Positions 1-8,140 of a stretch of DNA of 17,859 nucleotides are shown piece by piece (positions within the stretch are counted from its first letter, which is position 1; each line of letters opens with the position of its first letter). The translations under genes were made by a program, and so were the position numbers. Source of the stretch: an uncultured Clostridia bacterium (GTDB lineage: Bacteria > Bacillota > Clostridia > TANB77 > CAG-508); contig CAOPQH010000019.1 in the NCBI GenBank assembly GCA_948505485.1, forward strand, positions 1 to 17,859. The letters are read 5' to 3'. The notes below the pieces were generated by a model. It did no database searches. It saw nothing but the letters and a program-made list of their open reading frames with translations, and was not told the DNA's origin.

Positions 1-421
1 CTACAACAATACCTATAAAAGCTCCTACAAATACTTGTAATGGTGTATGCCCTAATACTTCTACTAATTTTTCTGATACTTGCAATGTTGTAAGTCCCGG
101 CGTTTCTATTAATTTGTTAAGTAATTTTGCTTGTTTTCCAGCTGCTCTTCTTACTCCTGTAGCATCATACATTACTACAAATGCAAATATTAATGATAGT
201 GCAAAAATAGGAGAATTTATGCCATAATTTTTTCCTATCATAGTTGCTAAGCTTGTAACAACAGCTGAATGTGAACTTGGCATTCCTCCTGCTCCCATTA
301 TTCTTTTAAAATTAAATTTTTTTGTTGTGACTAAATCATAAATAACTTTAAATAATTGTATAAAAAACCATAATGCAAATGGTACTAATATGTATTTATA
401 TTCTTGTATAAATTGACTCAT
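1..421 (-). CDS. Divergent PAP2 family (DUF212) membrane protein, 3' end cut by the window
   Basis: The reading frame starts at an ATG (421-419) preceded by AAAGGGGAG and runs off the left edge, so about 140 residues are visible. It begins MSQFIQEYKYILVPFALW and carries the motifs GGMPSSHSA and MYDATGVRRAAGKQA, which are the signature of the DUF212/YuiD group related to PAP2-type acid phosphatases. Several hydrophobic segments indicate an integral membrane protein. The substrate of this family is not established, and a lipid phosphatase role is only inferred from the PAP2 relationship. It lies 23 bases downstream of xseB in the same direction and is probably the last or a late gene of the asp23-nusB-xseA-xseB unit. 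In B. subtilis ispA follows xseB, so the neighbour differs here. Confidence 0.85.
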   Translation of the reverse strand, partial: MSQFIQEYKYILVPFALWFFIQLFKVIYDLVTTKKFNFKRIMGAGGMPSSHSAVVTSLATMIGKNYGINSPIFALSLIFAFVVMYDATGVRRAAGKQAKLLNKLIETPGLTTLQVSEKLVEVLGHTPLQVFVGAFIGIVV

Positions 422-444
422 TTCTCTCCCCTTTAATGTATAAA

Positions 445-678
445 TTATTCTTCTGTATTAAATTCTTCTTCAATAATTTCTCCATTTTTTTCTAATAAAA
501 TAGAAATCCTCTTTTCTGCATTTTGTAATATTTCATTACATTGCTTTGATATATTTATTCCTTCTTCGAATTTTTCAACAGATTCATCTAAATTTAAATT
601 ACCTTTTTCTAATTCTGAAACAATATTTTCTAATTTTTTAATAGCTTCTTCGAAATTCTCATTTTTTTGTTTGTCCAT
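445..678 (-). CDS. xseB: Exodeoxyribonuclease VII small subunit
   Basis: This 77-residue protein matches the family in length and pattern: NFEEAIKKLENIVSELEKGN near the start, then LDESVEKFEEGI, forming two amphipathic helices with a coiled-coil character. Small subunits bind the C-terminal arm of XseA to form exonuclease VII, which degrades single-stranded DNA from both ends into oligonucleotides during repair. The ATG has a good SD (AAGGAG, 7 bases upstream). The C-terminus is acidic and a little longer than the core domain. It is separated from xseA by an unrelated gene of about 530 bases, which is unusual because the two subunits are commonly adjacent. Confidence 0.93.
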   Translation of the reverse strand: MDKQKNENFEEAIKKLENIVSELEKGNLNLDESVEKFEEGINISKQCNEILQNAEKRISILLEKNGEIIEEEFNTEE

Positions 679-697
679 TATAATCTCCTTAACTTAT

Positions 698-1231
698 TTA
701 ATTTTCTGAAACATTCCCTGTATTTATATCTACTGTGTACCAAGCTAAAACTGATGTTGTTGAACTATCATTAACAGATATATAATAATTATTGTCATCT
801 TTGTTTGCTACAACACAGTATATACTATCATCTTCTCCCCAAGATTTTTTTACTAACTCTATTGCTTTTTTTTCTGTAATTTTTAATTTCTCGCTAGCGT
901 TAGCTTGATTATCCTTAATTTCTTTTTCTGTTTCTTCTTCTTCCTTGCCTACAATTTGTTGTTCTGGAGATGTTGAATTATTCTCTATTACAGTATTTTC
1001 ATTTACTGTATTTTCTTCTATTACATTTTCTTCTGTTATATTTTCCTCTATTTGATTTTTTGTATCATTTTCACTGTTATTTACATCTTCACTAACAGAA
1101 TTTTCTACTATATCATTTTGCTCTAATTGTGATGAGTCATCTTTAGTTGTACTATATATATATATTGACATGCCTACTATTAAAGCTATTGTAATTAATG
1201 ATACTATTATTATTTTTGTTCTTTTTTTCAT
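698..1231 (-). CDS. Membrane-anchored protein with C-terminal PepSY-like domain
   Basis: This 177-residue protein has a basic start (MKKRTK) and one hydrophobic segment at residues 7-27. A low-complexity stretch rich in Glu, Asn, Thr and Val follows (about 33-108) with repeated ENT/EEN units. A compact domain at about 115-177 begins LKITEKKAIELVKKSWG and ends in AWYTVDINTGNVSEN. The ITEKKAIELV helix followed by a strand with WYTVDINTG resembles PepSY-type domains of secreted clostridial proteins; this is pattern recognition, not a search result. The layout suggests a single-pass protein, or a signal-peptide protein without a lipobox cysteine, displaying its C-terminal domain outside the cell on a flexible linker. 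It has its own SD (AAGGGGG) and lies between xseA and xseB with short gaps, so it is co-transcribed. Its function is unknown. Confidence 0.8.
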   Translation of the reverse strand: MKKRTKIIIVSLITIALIVGMSIYIYSTTKDDSSQLEQNDIVENSVSEDVNNSENDTKNQIEENITEENVIEENTVNENTVIENNSTSPEQQIVGKEEEETEKEIKDNQANASEKLKITEKKAIELVKKSWGEDDSIYCVVANKDDNNYYISVNDSSTTSVLAWYTVDINTGNVSEN

Positions 1232-1243
1232 TTTTTATCCCCC

Positions 1244-2437
1244 TTAAATTATTTTTGCATTTTTATTTCCATCAGAAAATTTAAGTTCAATTATATCTCC
1301 ATTATTTACATCATTGACACTTTTTATTATCTTGCCATCACATTCTGCTAGACAATATCCTCTAATTAGTGTTTTTAACGGATTTAACGTATCAAGTTTC
1401 GTAACTTTTTCTACATAAGAACTTTTAATATCCTTAAATCTGTTTTTCATGATGTTTTCTAAATTTTTAGTATAAGAATCTAATAATAAATATTTATCAT
1501 TTATATCTTTAATTGGATCTTTAAAAATTCTACTTGCCATACATTTTTCATATCTTAGTTTCATTAATTCTATTTTCTTTTTTAATGATACTCTTAATCT
1601 ACTATTATATGTATTTATTTTGTCTTGTAATTCATAGATATCAGGAACTGCAAGTTCTGCTGCAGCAGATGGTGTGGGTGCTCTTAAATCAGCAATAAAA
1701 TCTGCTATTGTAAAGTCTGTTTCATGTCCTACAGCAGATATTATTGGAATTTCTGACTCATATATTTCTCTAGCTACTATTTCTTCATTAAATGGCCATA
1801 AATCTTCTAGAGAACCTCCTCCTCTTGCCAAAATTAGAACATCTGCTAAATTTTCTTCATTCATCATTCTAATTCCATAAGCTATTTTTTCTGTTGCTCC
1901 TGAGCCTTGTACTGGCACAGGTAGTAATCTAATATAAACATTTGGATTTCTTCTTGTAGAAACATTTATAATATCTCTAATGACAGAGCCTGTTTGAGAT
2001 GTAAGTACTCCTATAACTTTTGGCATTAGTGGAATCTTTTTTTTAGCATTTTCATCAAATAGCCCTTCTTTTTCTAACATTTTCTTTAATTCTTCATATT
2101 TCTGATACAAGTCACCTATTCCATCTTCTTGTATTGTTTTTGCATATATTTGATATATTCCATCTCTTTCGAAAACTGAAACTGTACCAAAAATCATTAC
2201 TTTCATTCCATCTTTTGGCTCAAACTTTAGCTTTTCTGCATAAGTTTTAAACATTATACATTTTACTAAGGAATTTTCATCTTTAAGCGTAAAGTACATA
2301 TGTCCTGTATAGTGATGTTTAAAGTTAGAGATTTCACCTTTTACTAAAATGTTACTTAGAGCTTCATCTTCAGCAATTTTATCTTTTATATATTTATTTA
2401 AATCTGTTACAGTTACTGCTATTGCATCATAATTCAT
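1244..2437 (-). CDS. xseA: Exodeoxyribonuclease VII large subunit
   Basis: The 397-residue product has the usual architecture: an N-terminal OB-fold DNA-binding domain (about 1-100), a catalytic domain and a helical C-terminal region. The conserved catalytic stretch is clear, with RGGGSLEDLWPFN followed by ISAVGHETDFTIADF and DLRAPTPSAAAELAVPD. The long helical part (about 265-365) is where XseB subunits bind. Exonuclease VII degrades single-stranded DNA without needing metal ions. The ATG is set by TAGGAG, which overlaps the stop codon of nusB, so xseA is translated in the same operon. The usual neighbour xseB comes only after an intervening gene. Confidence 0.96.
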   Translation of the reverse strand: MNYDAIAVTVTDLNKYIKDKIAEDEALSNILVKGEISNFKHHYTGHMYFTLKDENSLVKCIMFKTYAEKLKFEPKDGMKVMIFGTVSVFERDGIYQIYAKTIQEDGIGDLYQKYEELKKMLEKEGLFDENAKKKIPLMPKVIGVLTSQTGSVIRDIINVSTRRNPNVYIRLLPVPVQGSGATEKIAYGIRMMNEENLADVLILARGGGSLEDLWPFNEEIVAREIYESEIPIISAVGHETDFTIADFIADLRAPTPSAAAELAVPDIYELQDKINTYNSRLRVSLKKKIELMKLRYEKCMASRIFKDPIKDINDKYLLLDSYTKNLENIMKNRFKDIKSSYVEKVTKLDTLNPLKTLIRGYCLAECDGKIIKSVNDVNNGDIIELKFSDGNKNAKII

Positions 2438-2449
2438 TTGATTTAACTC

Positions 2450-2860
2450 CTATTTATTTAACTCTTTTATAACACTTGCTAAAATTCCATTTATAAAATT
2501 TTTAGAACTATCTTCTCCATATTTCTTTGCTAATTCTACTGCTTCATTTATTGCTACTTTGTAAGGAATTTCTTTGTATTTTATTTCATATATTGCAAGT
2601 TTTAATAAGCTTAAATCTATTTTTGATATTCTTTCAAGTTTCCAATCAGCCTTTAGATTTTTTTCTACCAAATTTTCAATTTCTTTTTTGTTTTCTTCAA
2701 TACCTTTTATAGTATCATTAATATATTCTTTGGCATTATCGCTTTTTATGTCATTGCTTAATAAAAACAAATCTATTTGTTCTTCAATATTTTTGTCTTT
2801 TTGTATTTCATTACTATATATTAATTGAAATGCTAATTCTCTAATAGCTGATCTGTTCAT
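2450..2860 (-). CDS. nusB: Transcription antitermination factor NusB
   Basis: The 136-residue all-helical protein begins MNRSAIRELAFQLIYSNE, the typical NusB arginine-rich start. It contains LERISKIDLSLLKLAIYEI and IPYKVAINEAVELAKKYG near the C-terminus, the best conserved NusB motif, and ends FINGILASVIKEL. NusB binds boxA RNA with NusE (S10) and supports antitermination on rRNA operons. The ATG has an AAAGGGGAA SD. It follows the DUF2273 gene by 15 bases and precedes xseA by 12. The asp23-like gene to nusB to xseA order matches the B. subtilis yqhY-nusB-folD-xseA arrangement, except that folD is absent. Confidence 0.95.
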   Translation of the reverse strand: MNRSAIRELAFQLIYSNEIQKDKNIEEQIDLFLLSNDIKSDNAKEYINDTIKGIEENKKEIENLVEKNLKADWKLERISKIDLSLLKLAIYEIKYKEIPYKVAINEAVELAKKYGEDSSKNFINGILASVIKELNK

Positions 2861-2875
2861 TGTTATTCCCCTTTA

Positions 2876-3079
2876 TTACATTCTATCGATTAAATTTTTT
2901 AATTTCTCTTTAACATCGTATTTATTTTGTTGTACATAATTTCCAACAAATGCTCCTATACATAATAATACTATTGCTAATATTAATTGATGTAATCTAG
3001 TAATTAATATTAGTATAGCAACTATAATACCTATTATAGCTCCTCTATAATCTTTGATAAATTTTTTTAATCCTTCCAT
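2876..3079 (-). CDS. DUF2273 small membrane protein
   Basis: The 67-residue protein starts MEGLKKFIKDYRGAIIG and has a hydrophobic helical hairpin at about 13-48 with a short turn (TRLHQ), then a charged cytoplasmic tail. DUF2273 proteins are found next to Asp23 and AmaP in many Gram-positive bacteria and are thought to help place Asp23-type proteins at the membrane; the exact role is not known. The reading frame can be extended upstream to a TTG, but the AAAGGAG SD six bases before this ATG decides the start and removes an overlap with amaP. Confidence 0.88.
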   Translation of the reverse strand: MEGLKKFIKDYRGAIIGIIVAILILITRLHQLILAIVLLCIGAFVGNYVQQNKYDVKEKLKNLIDRM

Positions 3080-3092
3080 TTTAAGCTCCTTT

Positions 3093-3650
3093 CTAATCTT
3101 TATGTTCTTCTTTTTTTGGAGCAATATTTTTAACTTTTATATTGACTTCTTTTACTTCTAAATCTGATGCATTTTTTATTGCTTCTTTAATTTTTGATTG
3201 CATATTAGTAGATAATTCTTTTATAACTGCATTAGGACTTACTACTAAATTAACAAATACTTTTAAATTATTTTCTTTATCTATTTCTACTTTAGTAATT
3301 ATTTCTTCCGCACTTTCAAAATCTTTTGCTATAGAGTTTACTAAATTTTCTAATGTATCTTTAGAAATCATAAGTTTCCCACTATCATTTTCTAATAGCA
3401 CTCCTTGTGAACTTCTTGATTCTTTTCTTGAAGATGTATCAAAAAATATGCATAATATAGATATCAATATAAATAGTGCACTTACTCCTAAAACTACATT
3501 AGATGATGTTGGTCCTAATATCATTTTTTCTACTAAATTGCTAACTAAGTTAAAATCTAACCATCCAAAAACTAATAAACACGCTATTATAGACATTATC
3601 AACATTATACTAGAATATATAATTATTGCTACTTTTTTTATAAATTTCAT
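3093..3650 (-). CDS. amaP: Alkaline shock response membrane anchor protein AmaP
   Basis: This protein of about 185 residues has two transmembrane segments, one near residues 7-29 (ending CLLVFGW) and one around 52-71 (SALFILISILCIFF). They are followed by a cytoplasmic Asp23-like domain with VEIDKENNLKVFVNLVV and LEVKEVNIKVKNIAP. AmaP tethers Asp23 to the membrane in Staphylococcus aureus. An in-frame ATG 15 bases further upstream lacks an SD, whereas GGAG nine bases before the chosen ATG (it lies inside that upstream extension) fits well, so MKFIKK is preferred. It sits between asp23 and DUF2273 with short gaps, as in other Bacillota. Confidence 0.87.
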   Translation of the reverse strand: MKFIKKVAIIIYSSIMLIMSIIACLLVFGWLDFNLVSNLVEKMILGPTSSNVVLGVSALFILISILCIFFDTSSRKESRSSQGVLLENDSGKLMISKDTLENLVNSIAKDFESAEEIITKVEIDKENNLKVFVNLVVSPNAVIKELSTNMQSKIKEAIKNASDLEVKEVNIKVKNIAPKKEEHKD

Positions 3651-3671
3651 AATTTTATTCTCCATTCGTTA

Positions 3672-4109
3672 TTATTTATTTTCTTCATTATCATCTTTTT
3701 CTTCTTTTACTTCTACTGTCTCTTCTAATGTTTGTGTGTTAACACCTTGTACATGTACATTTACTTCTGATACATTTAGACCTGTCATATTTTCTACAGC
3801 TTTTTTTATTCTATTTTGAATTTCGAATGCTACATCTGGTATTCTAACACCATATTCAACTATTATATTTACATCTATTTTTGCTTCTTTTTCTGTTGCA
3901 TCTACTTTTATTCCTTTTGCTAAATTTTTCTTTCCACTCAATACTTCTGAGATTCCTCCTGCAAAACCTCCTGCCATACCAGCAACACCTGTTACCTCTG
4001 ATACAGCAACACCAGCAATTACTGCTATTACATCATTTGATATTTTTATTCCTTCTTTTTCTGTATTAACTTCTTCAATTTCTAATATTTCTTCATTATT
4101 ATCTGCCAT
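3672..4109 (-). CDS. asp23: Asp23/Gls24 family envelope stress protein
   Basis: This 145-residue protein has an acidic N-terminus (MADNNEEILEIEEV). Its core carries ISNDVIAVIAGVAVSEVTGV, a glycine-rich GMAGGFAGG stretch, VDVNIIVEYG-type strands and VSEVNVHVQGV, followed by an acidic tail. This is the full Asp23/Gls24 fold. The proteins form membrane-associated assemblies linked to cell-envelope stress. GGAGG eight bases before the ATG sets the start; a TTG-initiated extension of five residues would overlap that SD and is rejected. It is the first gene of a unit with amaP, DUF2273, nusB and xseA. A strong promoter overlapped by a palindrome lies just upstream. Confidence 0.93.
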   Translation of the reverse strand: MADNNEEILEIEEVNTEKEGIKISNDVIAVIAGVAVSEVTGVAGMAGGFAGGISEVLSGKKNLAKGIKVDATEKEAKIDVNIIVEYGVRIPDVAFEIQNRIKKAVENMTGLNVSEVNVHVQGVNTQTLEETVEVKEEKDDNEENK

Positions 4110-4127
4110 AATAAATACCTCCAATTA

Positions 4128-4174
4128 AAAATATTGATATACTTTATATCTGTGAATAAGTATATCAATATTTT
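4128..4174. repeat. Perfect 16-bp inverted repeat overlapping the asp23 promoter
   Basis: Arms 4128-4143 and 4159-4174 are exact reverse complements (core ATTGATATAC), with a 15-base spacer. One arm contains the -10 box of the predicted asp23 promoter and the other lies in the start of the transcript, just before the SD. This placement suits an operator for a dimeric repressor. Read as RNA, the minus-strand copy is followed by a short U run, so a weak terminator for fmt is the alternative. Confidence 0.7.
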
Positions 4175-4187
4175 CTATTTTTTACAA
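4159..4187 (-). promoter_or_regulatory. Predicted sigma-A promoter of the asp23 operon
   Basis: On the minus strand TTGTAA (4187-4182) is followed by a 17-base spacer and TATACT (4164-4159), preceded by TGA, which makes an extended -10. Transcription would begin near 4152, about 40 bases before the asp23 start codon. Confidence 0.65.
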
Positions 4188-4216
4188 CTATTTTAGATGA
4201 ATTTTAAGTAAATTTT

Positions 4217-4275
4217 GTAACTATTCAGTTATTCTAGAACTTCTGATGTCCTGCAACAGATAATTAAATAGTTAC
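4217..4275 (-). terminator. Stem-loop downstream of fmt, possible terminator
   Basis: GTAACTATT (4217-4225) and AATAGTTAC (4267-4275) are exact inverted repeats about 25 bases past the fmt stop codon, enclosing 41 bases with weaker internal pairing. There is no clear run of U after the stem, so a terminator role is only plausible. Confidence 0.35.
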
Positions 4276-4299
4276 TAAATTTTATTATTTAAATCACAA

Positions 4300-5253
4300 T
4301 TAAAAGCTATACCCTCTTAAAAAATCGCATATTGGCATTTTTTTTGCATTTTCTCCTTGAATTTCTAATATATCTAAAAATCCACCTTTTGCTTTAAATA
4401 CTAAACCTTTTTTACTATTAGAATATAAAATAGATCCATTATCAATTTCTTTTATGCCTTTTAAATCAATCTCTGGATATTTATCTATAAGTTGTCCTTC
4501 ATTTAAATTCCTAGCGTCCCAAAGTTTAATTTTTTTATCATTAATTATTGTATATGCTCCCATTATTGGATTAAGTCCTCTTATTAAATTCTTTATTTCT
4601 TCTGCTGACTTATTCCAATCGATTTTAGATATTTCTTTACTAAGCATTGGGGCCATTGTAAAATCCTCGCCTTGTTGTATTCTTGGTGCTGTTCCTGTTT
4701 CTATCTGTTTTAATGTTTCTACAAGCATTCTTCCACCAATACTAGAGAGTCTATTCCATAATTCTCCAGTAGTTTCATTTTCTCCTATTTTTACTTTTTC
4801 TTGTAAAATCATATCTCCTGTGTCCATACCAATATCCATATACATTGTTGTAATTCCAGTCTCTTTATCCCCATTTAATATTGCCCATTGTATTGGGGCC
4901 GCTCCTCTATATTTGGGTAAAAGTGATGCATGTACATTTATACATCCATATTTAGGTATATCTAATATTTCTTTTGGTAATATTTTTCCATATGCTACAA
5001 CACATATAACGTCAGGATTTATATTTTTTAAATTTTCTATAAATTCAATATTATTTTTAATTTTTTCAGGTTGATAAACATCTATATTTTTTTCTAAAGC
5101 ATATTCTTTTACAGGAGGTGCTATCATTTTCATTCCTCTACCTTTTGGTCTATCCGGATTTGTAACAACTGCTTTTACATTATAATTTGATTCATATATG
5201 GCCTTTAATGATTCTTTTGCAAAATCAGGTGTACCCATAAATATAATATTCAT
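4300..5253 (-). CDS. fmt: Methionyl-tRNA formyltransferase
   Basis: The 317-residue enzyme formylates initiator Met-tRNA using 10-formyltetrahydrofolate. It starts MNIIFMGTPDFAKESL. The catalytic residues are visible as N106, H108 (INVHASLLPKYRGAAPIQWA) and D144 (DIGMDTGDM), the same numbers as in the E. coli enzyme. The C-terminal OB-like tRNA-binding domain is present (about 205-317). The reading frame could be extended 17 residues upstream, but AGGAG seven bases before this ATG, overlapping the def stop, fixes the start. It is the last gene of priA-def-fmt. In B. subtilis rsmB follows; here a short non-coding gap leads to asp23. Confidence 0.96.
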   Translation of the reverse strand: MNIIFMGTPDFAKESLKAIYESNYNVKAVVTNPDRPKGRGMKMIAPPVKEYALEKNIDVYQPEKIKNNIEFIENLKNINPDVICVVAYGKILPKEILDIPKYGCINVHASLLPKYRGAAPIQWAILNGDKETGITTMYMDIGMDTGDMILQEKVKIGENETTGELWNRLSSIGGRMLVETLKQIETGTAPRIQQGEDFTMAPMLSKEISKIDWNKSAEEIKNLIRGLNPIMGAYTIINDKKIKLWDARNLNEGQLIDKYPEIDLKGIKEIDNGSILYSNSKKGLVFKAKGGFLDILEIQGENAKKMPICDFLRGYSF

Positions 5254-5263
5254 CAATTCTCTC

Positions 5264-5764
5264 CTATTCTTTACTAATTGTATTTGTGTTTTCTGAATCA
5301 ACATATTCTAAAGTACCTGGAATAATCTTATCTATAAACACTATTCCATTTAAATGGTCTACTTCATGTGATATAGCTTGTGCTAATAATTCTTTTGCCT
5401 TTATTTTTATTTTATTTCCTTCTCTATCATATGCCTCTACTATAACTTCTGCAGGTCTTATAATATTTGCATATCTATTAGGAAAGCTTAAACAACCTTC
5501 TTGTACTTCTTGTTCACCTTTTTCTTTTATTATTTCAGGATTTATTAAAACATAAACACCTTTATCGTCATATAAATCTATTACTAGAATCTTTTTTAAA
5601 ACACCTACTTGCACTGCAGCTAAGCCAACACCTTCTGCTTTATGCATTGTTTCTATCATATCATCTATAAGAGTTTGTATTCTTTCATCTTTAATATTAT
5701 CAACAGTTCTAGATTTCTTTTTTAATATTTCATCATCTTCTTGTCTTATTTGCCTTACTGCCAT
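5264..5764 (-). CDS. def: Peptide deformylase
   Basis: The 166-residue metalloenzyme removes the formyl group from nascent proteins. All three family motifs are intact: GVGLAAVQVG (45-54), EGCLS with metal ligand C91, and HEVDHLNG with H133, H137 and catalytic E134. Its length and the EGCLSFP form suit a standard bacterial deformylase. It sits between priA (22 bases) and fmt (10 bases), so the formylation and deformylation enzymes are co-expressed, a widespread arrangement. Confidence 0.97.
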   Translation of the reverse strand: MAVRQIRQEDDEILKKKSRTVDNIKDERIQTLIDDMIETMHKAEGVGLAAVQVGVLKKILVIDLYDDKGVYVLINPEIIKEKGEQEVQEGCLSFPNRYANIIRPAEVIVEAYDREGNKIKIKAKELLAQAISHEVDHLNGIVFIDKIIPGTLEYVDSENTNTISKE

Positions 5765-5786
5765 TTTATTTATTCCCCCATTTCTT

Positions 5787-8024
5787 TTACATCATATTAT
5801 TTGGATTTACATCAATTGTTACTTTTGTATTTTTTAAATTTTTGTCATATACTTTTTTTAAACAATTATTAAATACTTGATTAGCCTTATTAGTCATGTC
5901 TCCCTTTATTATTATTCTCCATCTAAATTTGTTCTGAATTTTATCTATTGGAGAAGGCATTGGTTTAAATATTTTTAATTGTTCACTATCCTTATTTAGA
6001 TTTTCATATAAATACGTATATACAAAATTACTTAATTTAATTATTTCTTGTTCATTTGTTCCGCTAAAATTTACTAATATTATATCGCAAAATGGTGGAT
6101 ATTTCAACTCTTTTCTTAAGGCAATTTCTGTTTTATAAAACATATCATAATTTTGTTTTTTTGCACATTCTATACTAAAGTTTTCGGGATTATATGTTTG
6201 TACTATTACTTTTCCATCATTGCTTTCTCTTCCTGCTCTTCCTTCTACTTGAGTTAAAATTTGAAAAGTCCTTTCATTTGCTCTATAATCATCAATATTT
6301 AGGCTACTATCTGCCGCTATTACCCCTACTAAAGTAACATTTGGAAAGTGGTGACCTTTTACAACCATTTGAGTTCCTATTAAAATATCTATACCATCAT
6401 TTTTAAATGAATTCAATATTTCTTCATGAGAATTCTTTTTACTAACAGTGTCTGTATCCATTCTAATTGTTTTAGCATTTGGAAACATTTTATTGATTTC
6501 TTGTTCTAATTTCTGAGTTCCTGTACCAAAATATCTTATTTTATTACTTCCACATTCTGGACATTTTGTTGTAACATTTTCTTCTGCTCCACAATAATGA
6601 CATTTTAACTTATTTTCATATTTATGATAAGTCATACTTATATTACAATTTTTACATTTTACAGTATACCCACATTCTCTACACATTATAAATGTTGAAA
6701 AACCTCTACGATTTAAAAATAATATTGTCTGTTTTTTATTTTTTAAATTATTTTCAATTGCTTTATACAAATCCATACTTAGCATACTTCTATTGCCATT
6801 TGCTAGCTCTTGCTTTAAATCAATAACTTTTACTATTGGTAAAGTAGAATTATTTGCTCTTTTAGATAACTTCAATAATTTTATTTTATTAATCTCTGTT
6901 TTGTAATAAGTATTTAAATCAGGAGTTGCACTACCTAATACTAATGGTATCTCTTTTTGCTTTGCAATTTTTTTTGCAATTTCTTTTGCATTATATCTTG
7001 GTGTCATATCAGATTTATATGAACTATCATGTTCTTCATCAATTATTATTATCCCTAAATCTTTTACTGGCGCAAATATTGCAGAGCGAGCTCCTATTAC
7101 TATTTTAGCTTTTCCTTCTTTTATTTTATTCCATTCGTCATATCTTTCACCAATGGATAATTTGCTATGTATTATTGCAAGTTGTTCTTTTCCAAATCTT
7201 GATATAAATCTATATATCATTTGCGGTGTCAAAGATATTTCTGGAACTAATAATATAGAGCTTTTTTCATTTTTTAGTACTTTTTCTATTAATTGCAAAT
7301 ATACTTCTGTTTTGCCTGACCCTGTAACTCCATATAATAAAAATTGTTCATAACTTTTTCCTATAACTTTTTCTATTTCGTTGTATGCAGTTTGTTGCTC
7401 TTGTGTCAATTTTAATTTATTTGTTTTTTCCAACTTTTTATGAAGTAATGGGTCTCTATCTATCTTTTTTTCTATTATTTCTAGATATCCATTTTTTTCT
7501 AATGTTTTTACAATTGCTCTTGAACAATCTGTAAATATTTCTATTTCTGGTACAGTACAACCTTCATTGTCATTTACAAATTTAATTATTTTTATTTGCT
7601 TATCTGATTTTATTTTTTTTGTTTCTATTAAAAATTCTATTTCTTCTATTGATTTTTTTAAATATACACAATTAATTAATTTATCACTTATTCTTTTTTC
7701 TTTATTTTTAGTTCTTGTTCCAGGAGCTTGCATAAGTTTTATACAATCTGACAAATTACAGAAATATCTTTTAGCCATCCATTTTGCTAAATCTATTTGT
7801 TCTTCTGTTAGTTTATCTTCTACTTTAGCTATATCTTTTATTTTGTATTCTGATTTTTCTTTTATTTTTACAACAAATGCTTCTTCTAGTGTTTTCATAT
7901 TACCAAACTGCACTAATACTTTAGTTCCAACAAAAACTCTGTCTTCTAATTGATTTGGAATGTTATAATCAAATACTCTATTTAATTTTCTTGCTGTACT
8001 ATTTATTATAACCTCTGCTACCAT
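5787..8024 (-). CDS. priA: Primosomal replication restart helicase PriA
   Basis: This protein of about 745 residues reloads the replicative helicase at stalled forks. It has an N-terminal DNA-binding domain (VAEVIINSTARKLNRVFDY), a superfamily 2 helicase core with Walker A GVTGSGKTEVY (K238) and Walker B DEEH (329-332), and GSATP. A cluster of paired cysteines beginning C448/C451 (CRECGYTVKCKNCN, then CHYCG and CPECG) binds zinc. The motif QVEGRAGR follows. An ATG two codons upstream abuts the SD (AAGGAG), so the ATG at 8024, six bases from it, is the likelier start. It heads priA-def-fmt. The coaBC gene that often precedes it is absent. Confidence 0.97.
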   Translation of the reverse strand: MVAEVIINSTARKLNRVFDYNIPNQLEDRVFVGTKVLVQFGNMKTLEEAFVVKIKEKSEYKIKDIAKVEDKLTEEQIDLAKWMAKRYFCNLSDCIKLMQAPGTRTKNKEKRISDKLINCVYLKKSIEEIEFLIETKKIKSDKQIKIIKFVNDNEGCTVPEIEIFTDCSRAIVKTLEKNGYLEIIEKKIDRDPLLHKKLEKTNKLKLTQEQQTAYNEIEKVIGKSYEQFLLYGVTGSGKTEVYLQLIEKVLKNEKSSILLVPEISLTPQMIYRFISRFGKEQLAIIHSKLSIGERYDEWNKIKEGKAKIVIGARSAIFAPVKDLGIIIIDEEHDSSYKSDMTPRYNAKEIAKKIAKQKEIPLVLGSATPDLNTYYKTEINKIKLLKLSKRANNSTLPIVKVIDLKQELANGNRSMLSMDLYKAIENNLKNKKQTILFLNRRGFSTFIMCRECGYTVKCKNCNISMTYHKYENKLKCHYCGAEENVTTKCPECGSNKIRYFGTGTQKLEQEINKMFPNAKTIRMDTDTVSKKNSHEEILNSFKNDGIDILIGTQMVVKGHHFPNVTLVGVIAADSSLNIDDYRANERTFQILTQVEGRAGRESNDGKVIVQTYNPENFSIECAKKQNYDMFYKTEIALRKELKYPPFCDIILVNFSGTNEQEIIKLSNFVYTYLYENLNKDSEQLKIFKPMPSPIDKIQNKFRWRIIIKGDMTNKANQVFNNCLKKVYDKNLKNTKVTIDVNPNNMM

Positions 8025-8051
8025 TTGCATCTCCTTAATTAATTTTTTATC

Positions 8052-8080
8052 ATTTTATCATAAATATAAAAAAAAATCAT
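8052..8080 (-). promoter_or_regulatory. Possible priA promoter
   Basis: An extended -10 TGATAAAAT (8060-8052, minus) lies about 28 bases before the priA start codon; a 17-base spacer leads back to a poor -35 (ATGATT, 8080-8075). An alternative -10 (TATAAT, 8087-8082) lacks any usable -35. The call is weak, but two hairpins separate priA from upstream genes, so it needs a promoter here. Confidence 0.35.
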
Positions 8081-8093
8081 TATTATAACTTAA

Positions 8094-8130
8094 AAAAGGT
8101 TAAAATATATTGCTCATATTTTAACCTTTT
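8094..8130. terminator. Bidirectional intrinsic terminator upstream of priA
   Basis: Arms 8094-8108 and 8116-8130 are perfectly complementary over 15 bp (core AAAAGGTTAAAATAT) around a 7-base loop. A and T tracts flank both sides, so it can act in either direction. On the minus strand it would stop any transcript that passes the toxin-antitoxin locus before priA. Confidence 0.7.
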
Positions 8131-8140
8131 ACTGCAAAAT

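Noticed and set aside
3142..3819. A 225-residue plus-strand open frame
   Set aside because: It lies opposite amaP and asp23, has Ser/Ile/Phe-rich low-complexity content expected of an antisense shadow in AT-rich DNA, and has no SD. The minus-strand genes are clear family members.
4454..5074. A 206-residue plus-strand open frame opposite fmt
   Set aside because: No family features or SD; fmt on the minus strand has every catalytic residue in place.
8082..8087. TATAAT on the minus strand as the main priA -10 box
   Set aside because: The position 16-18 bases upstream falls in the terminator arm and offers no sequence like TTGACA; an extended -10 nearer the gene was preferred, with low confidence.
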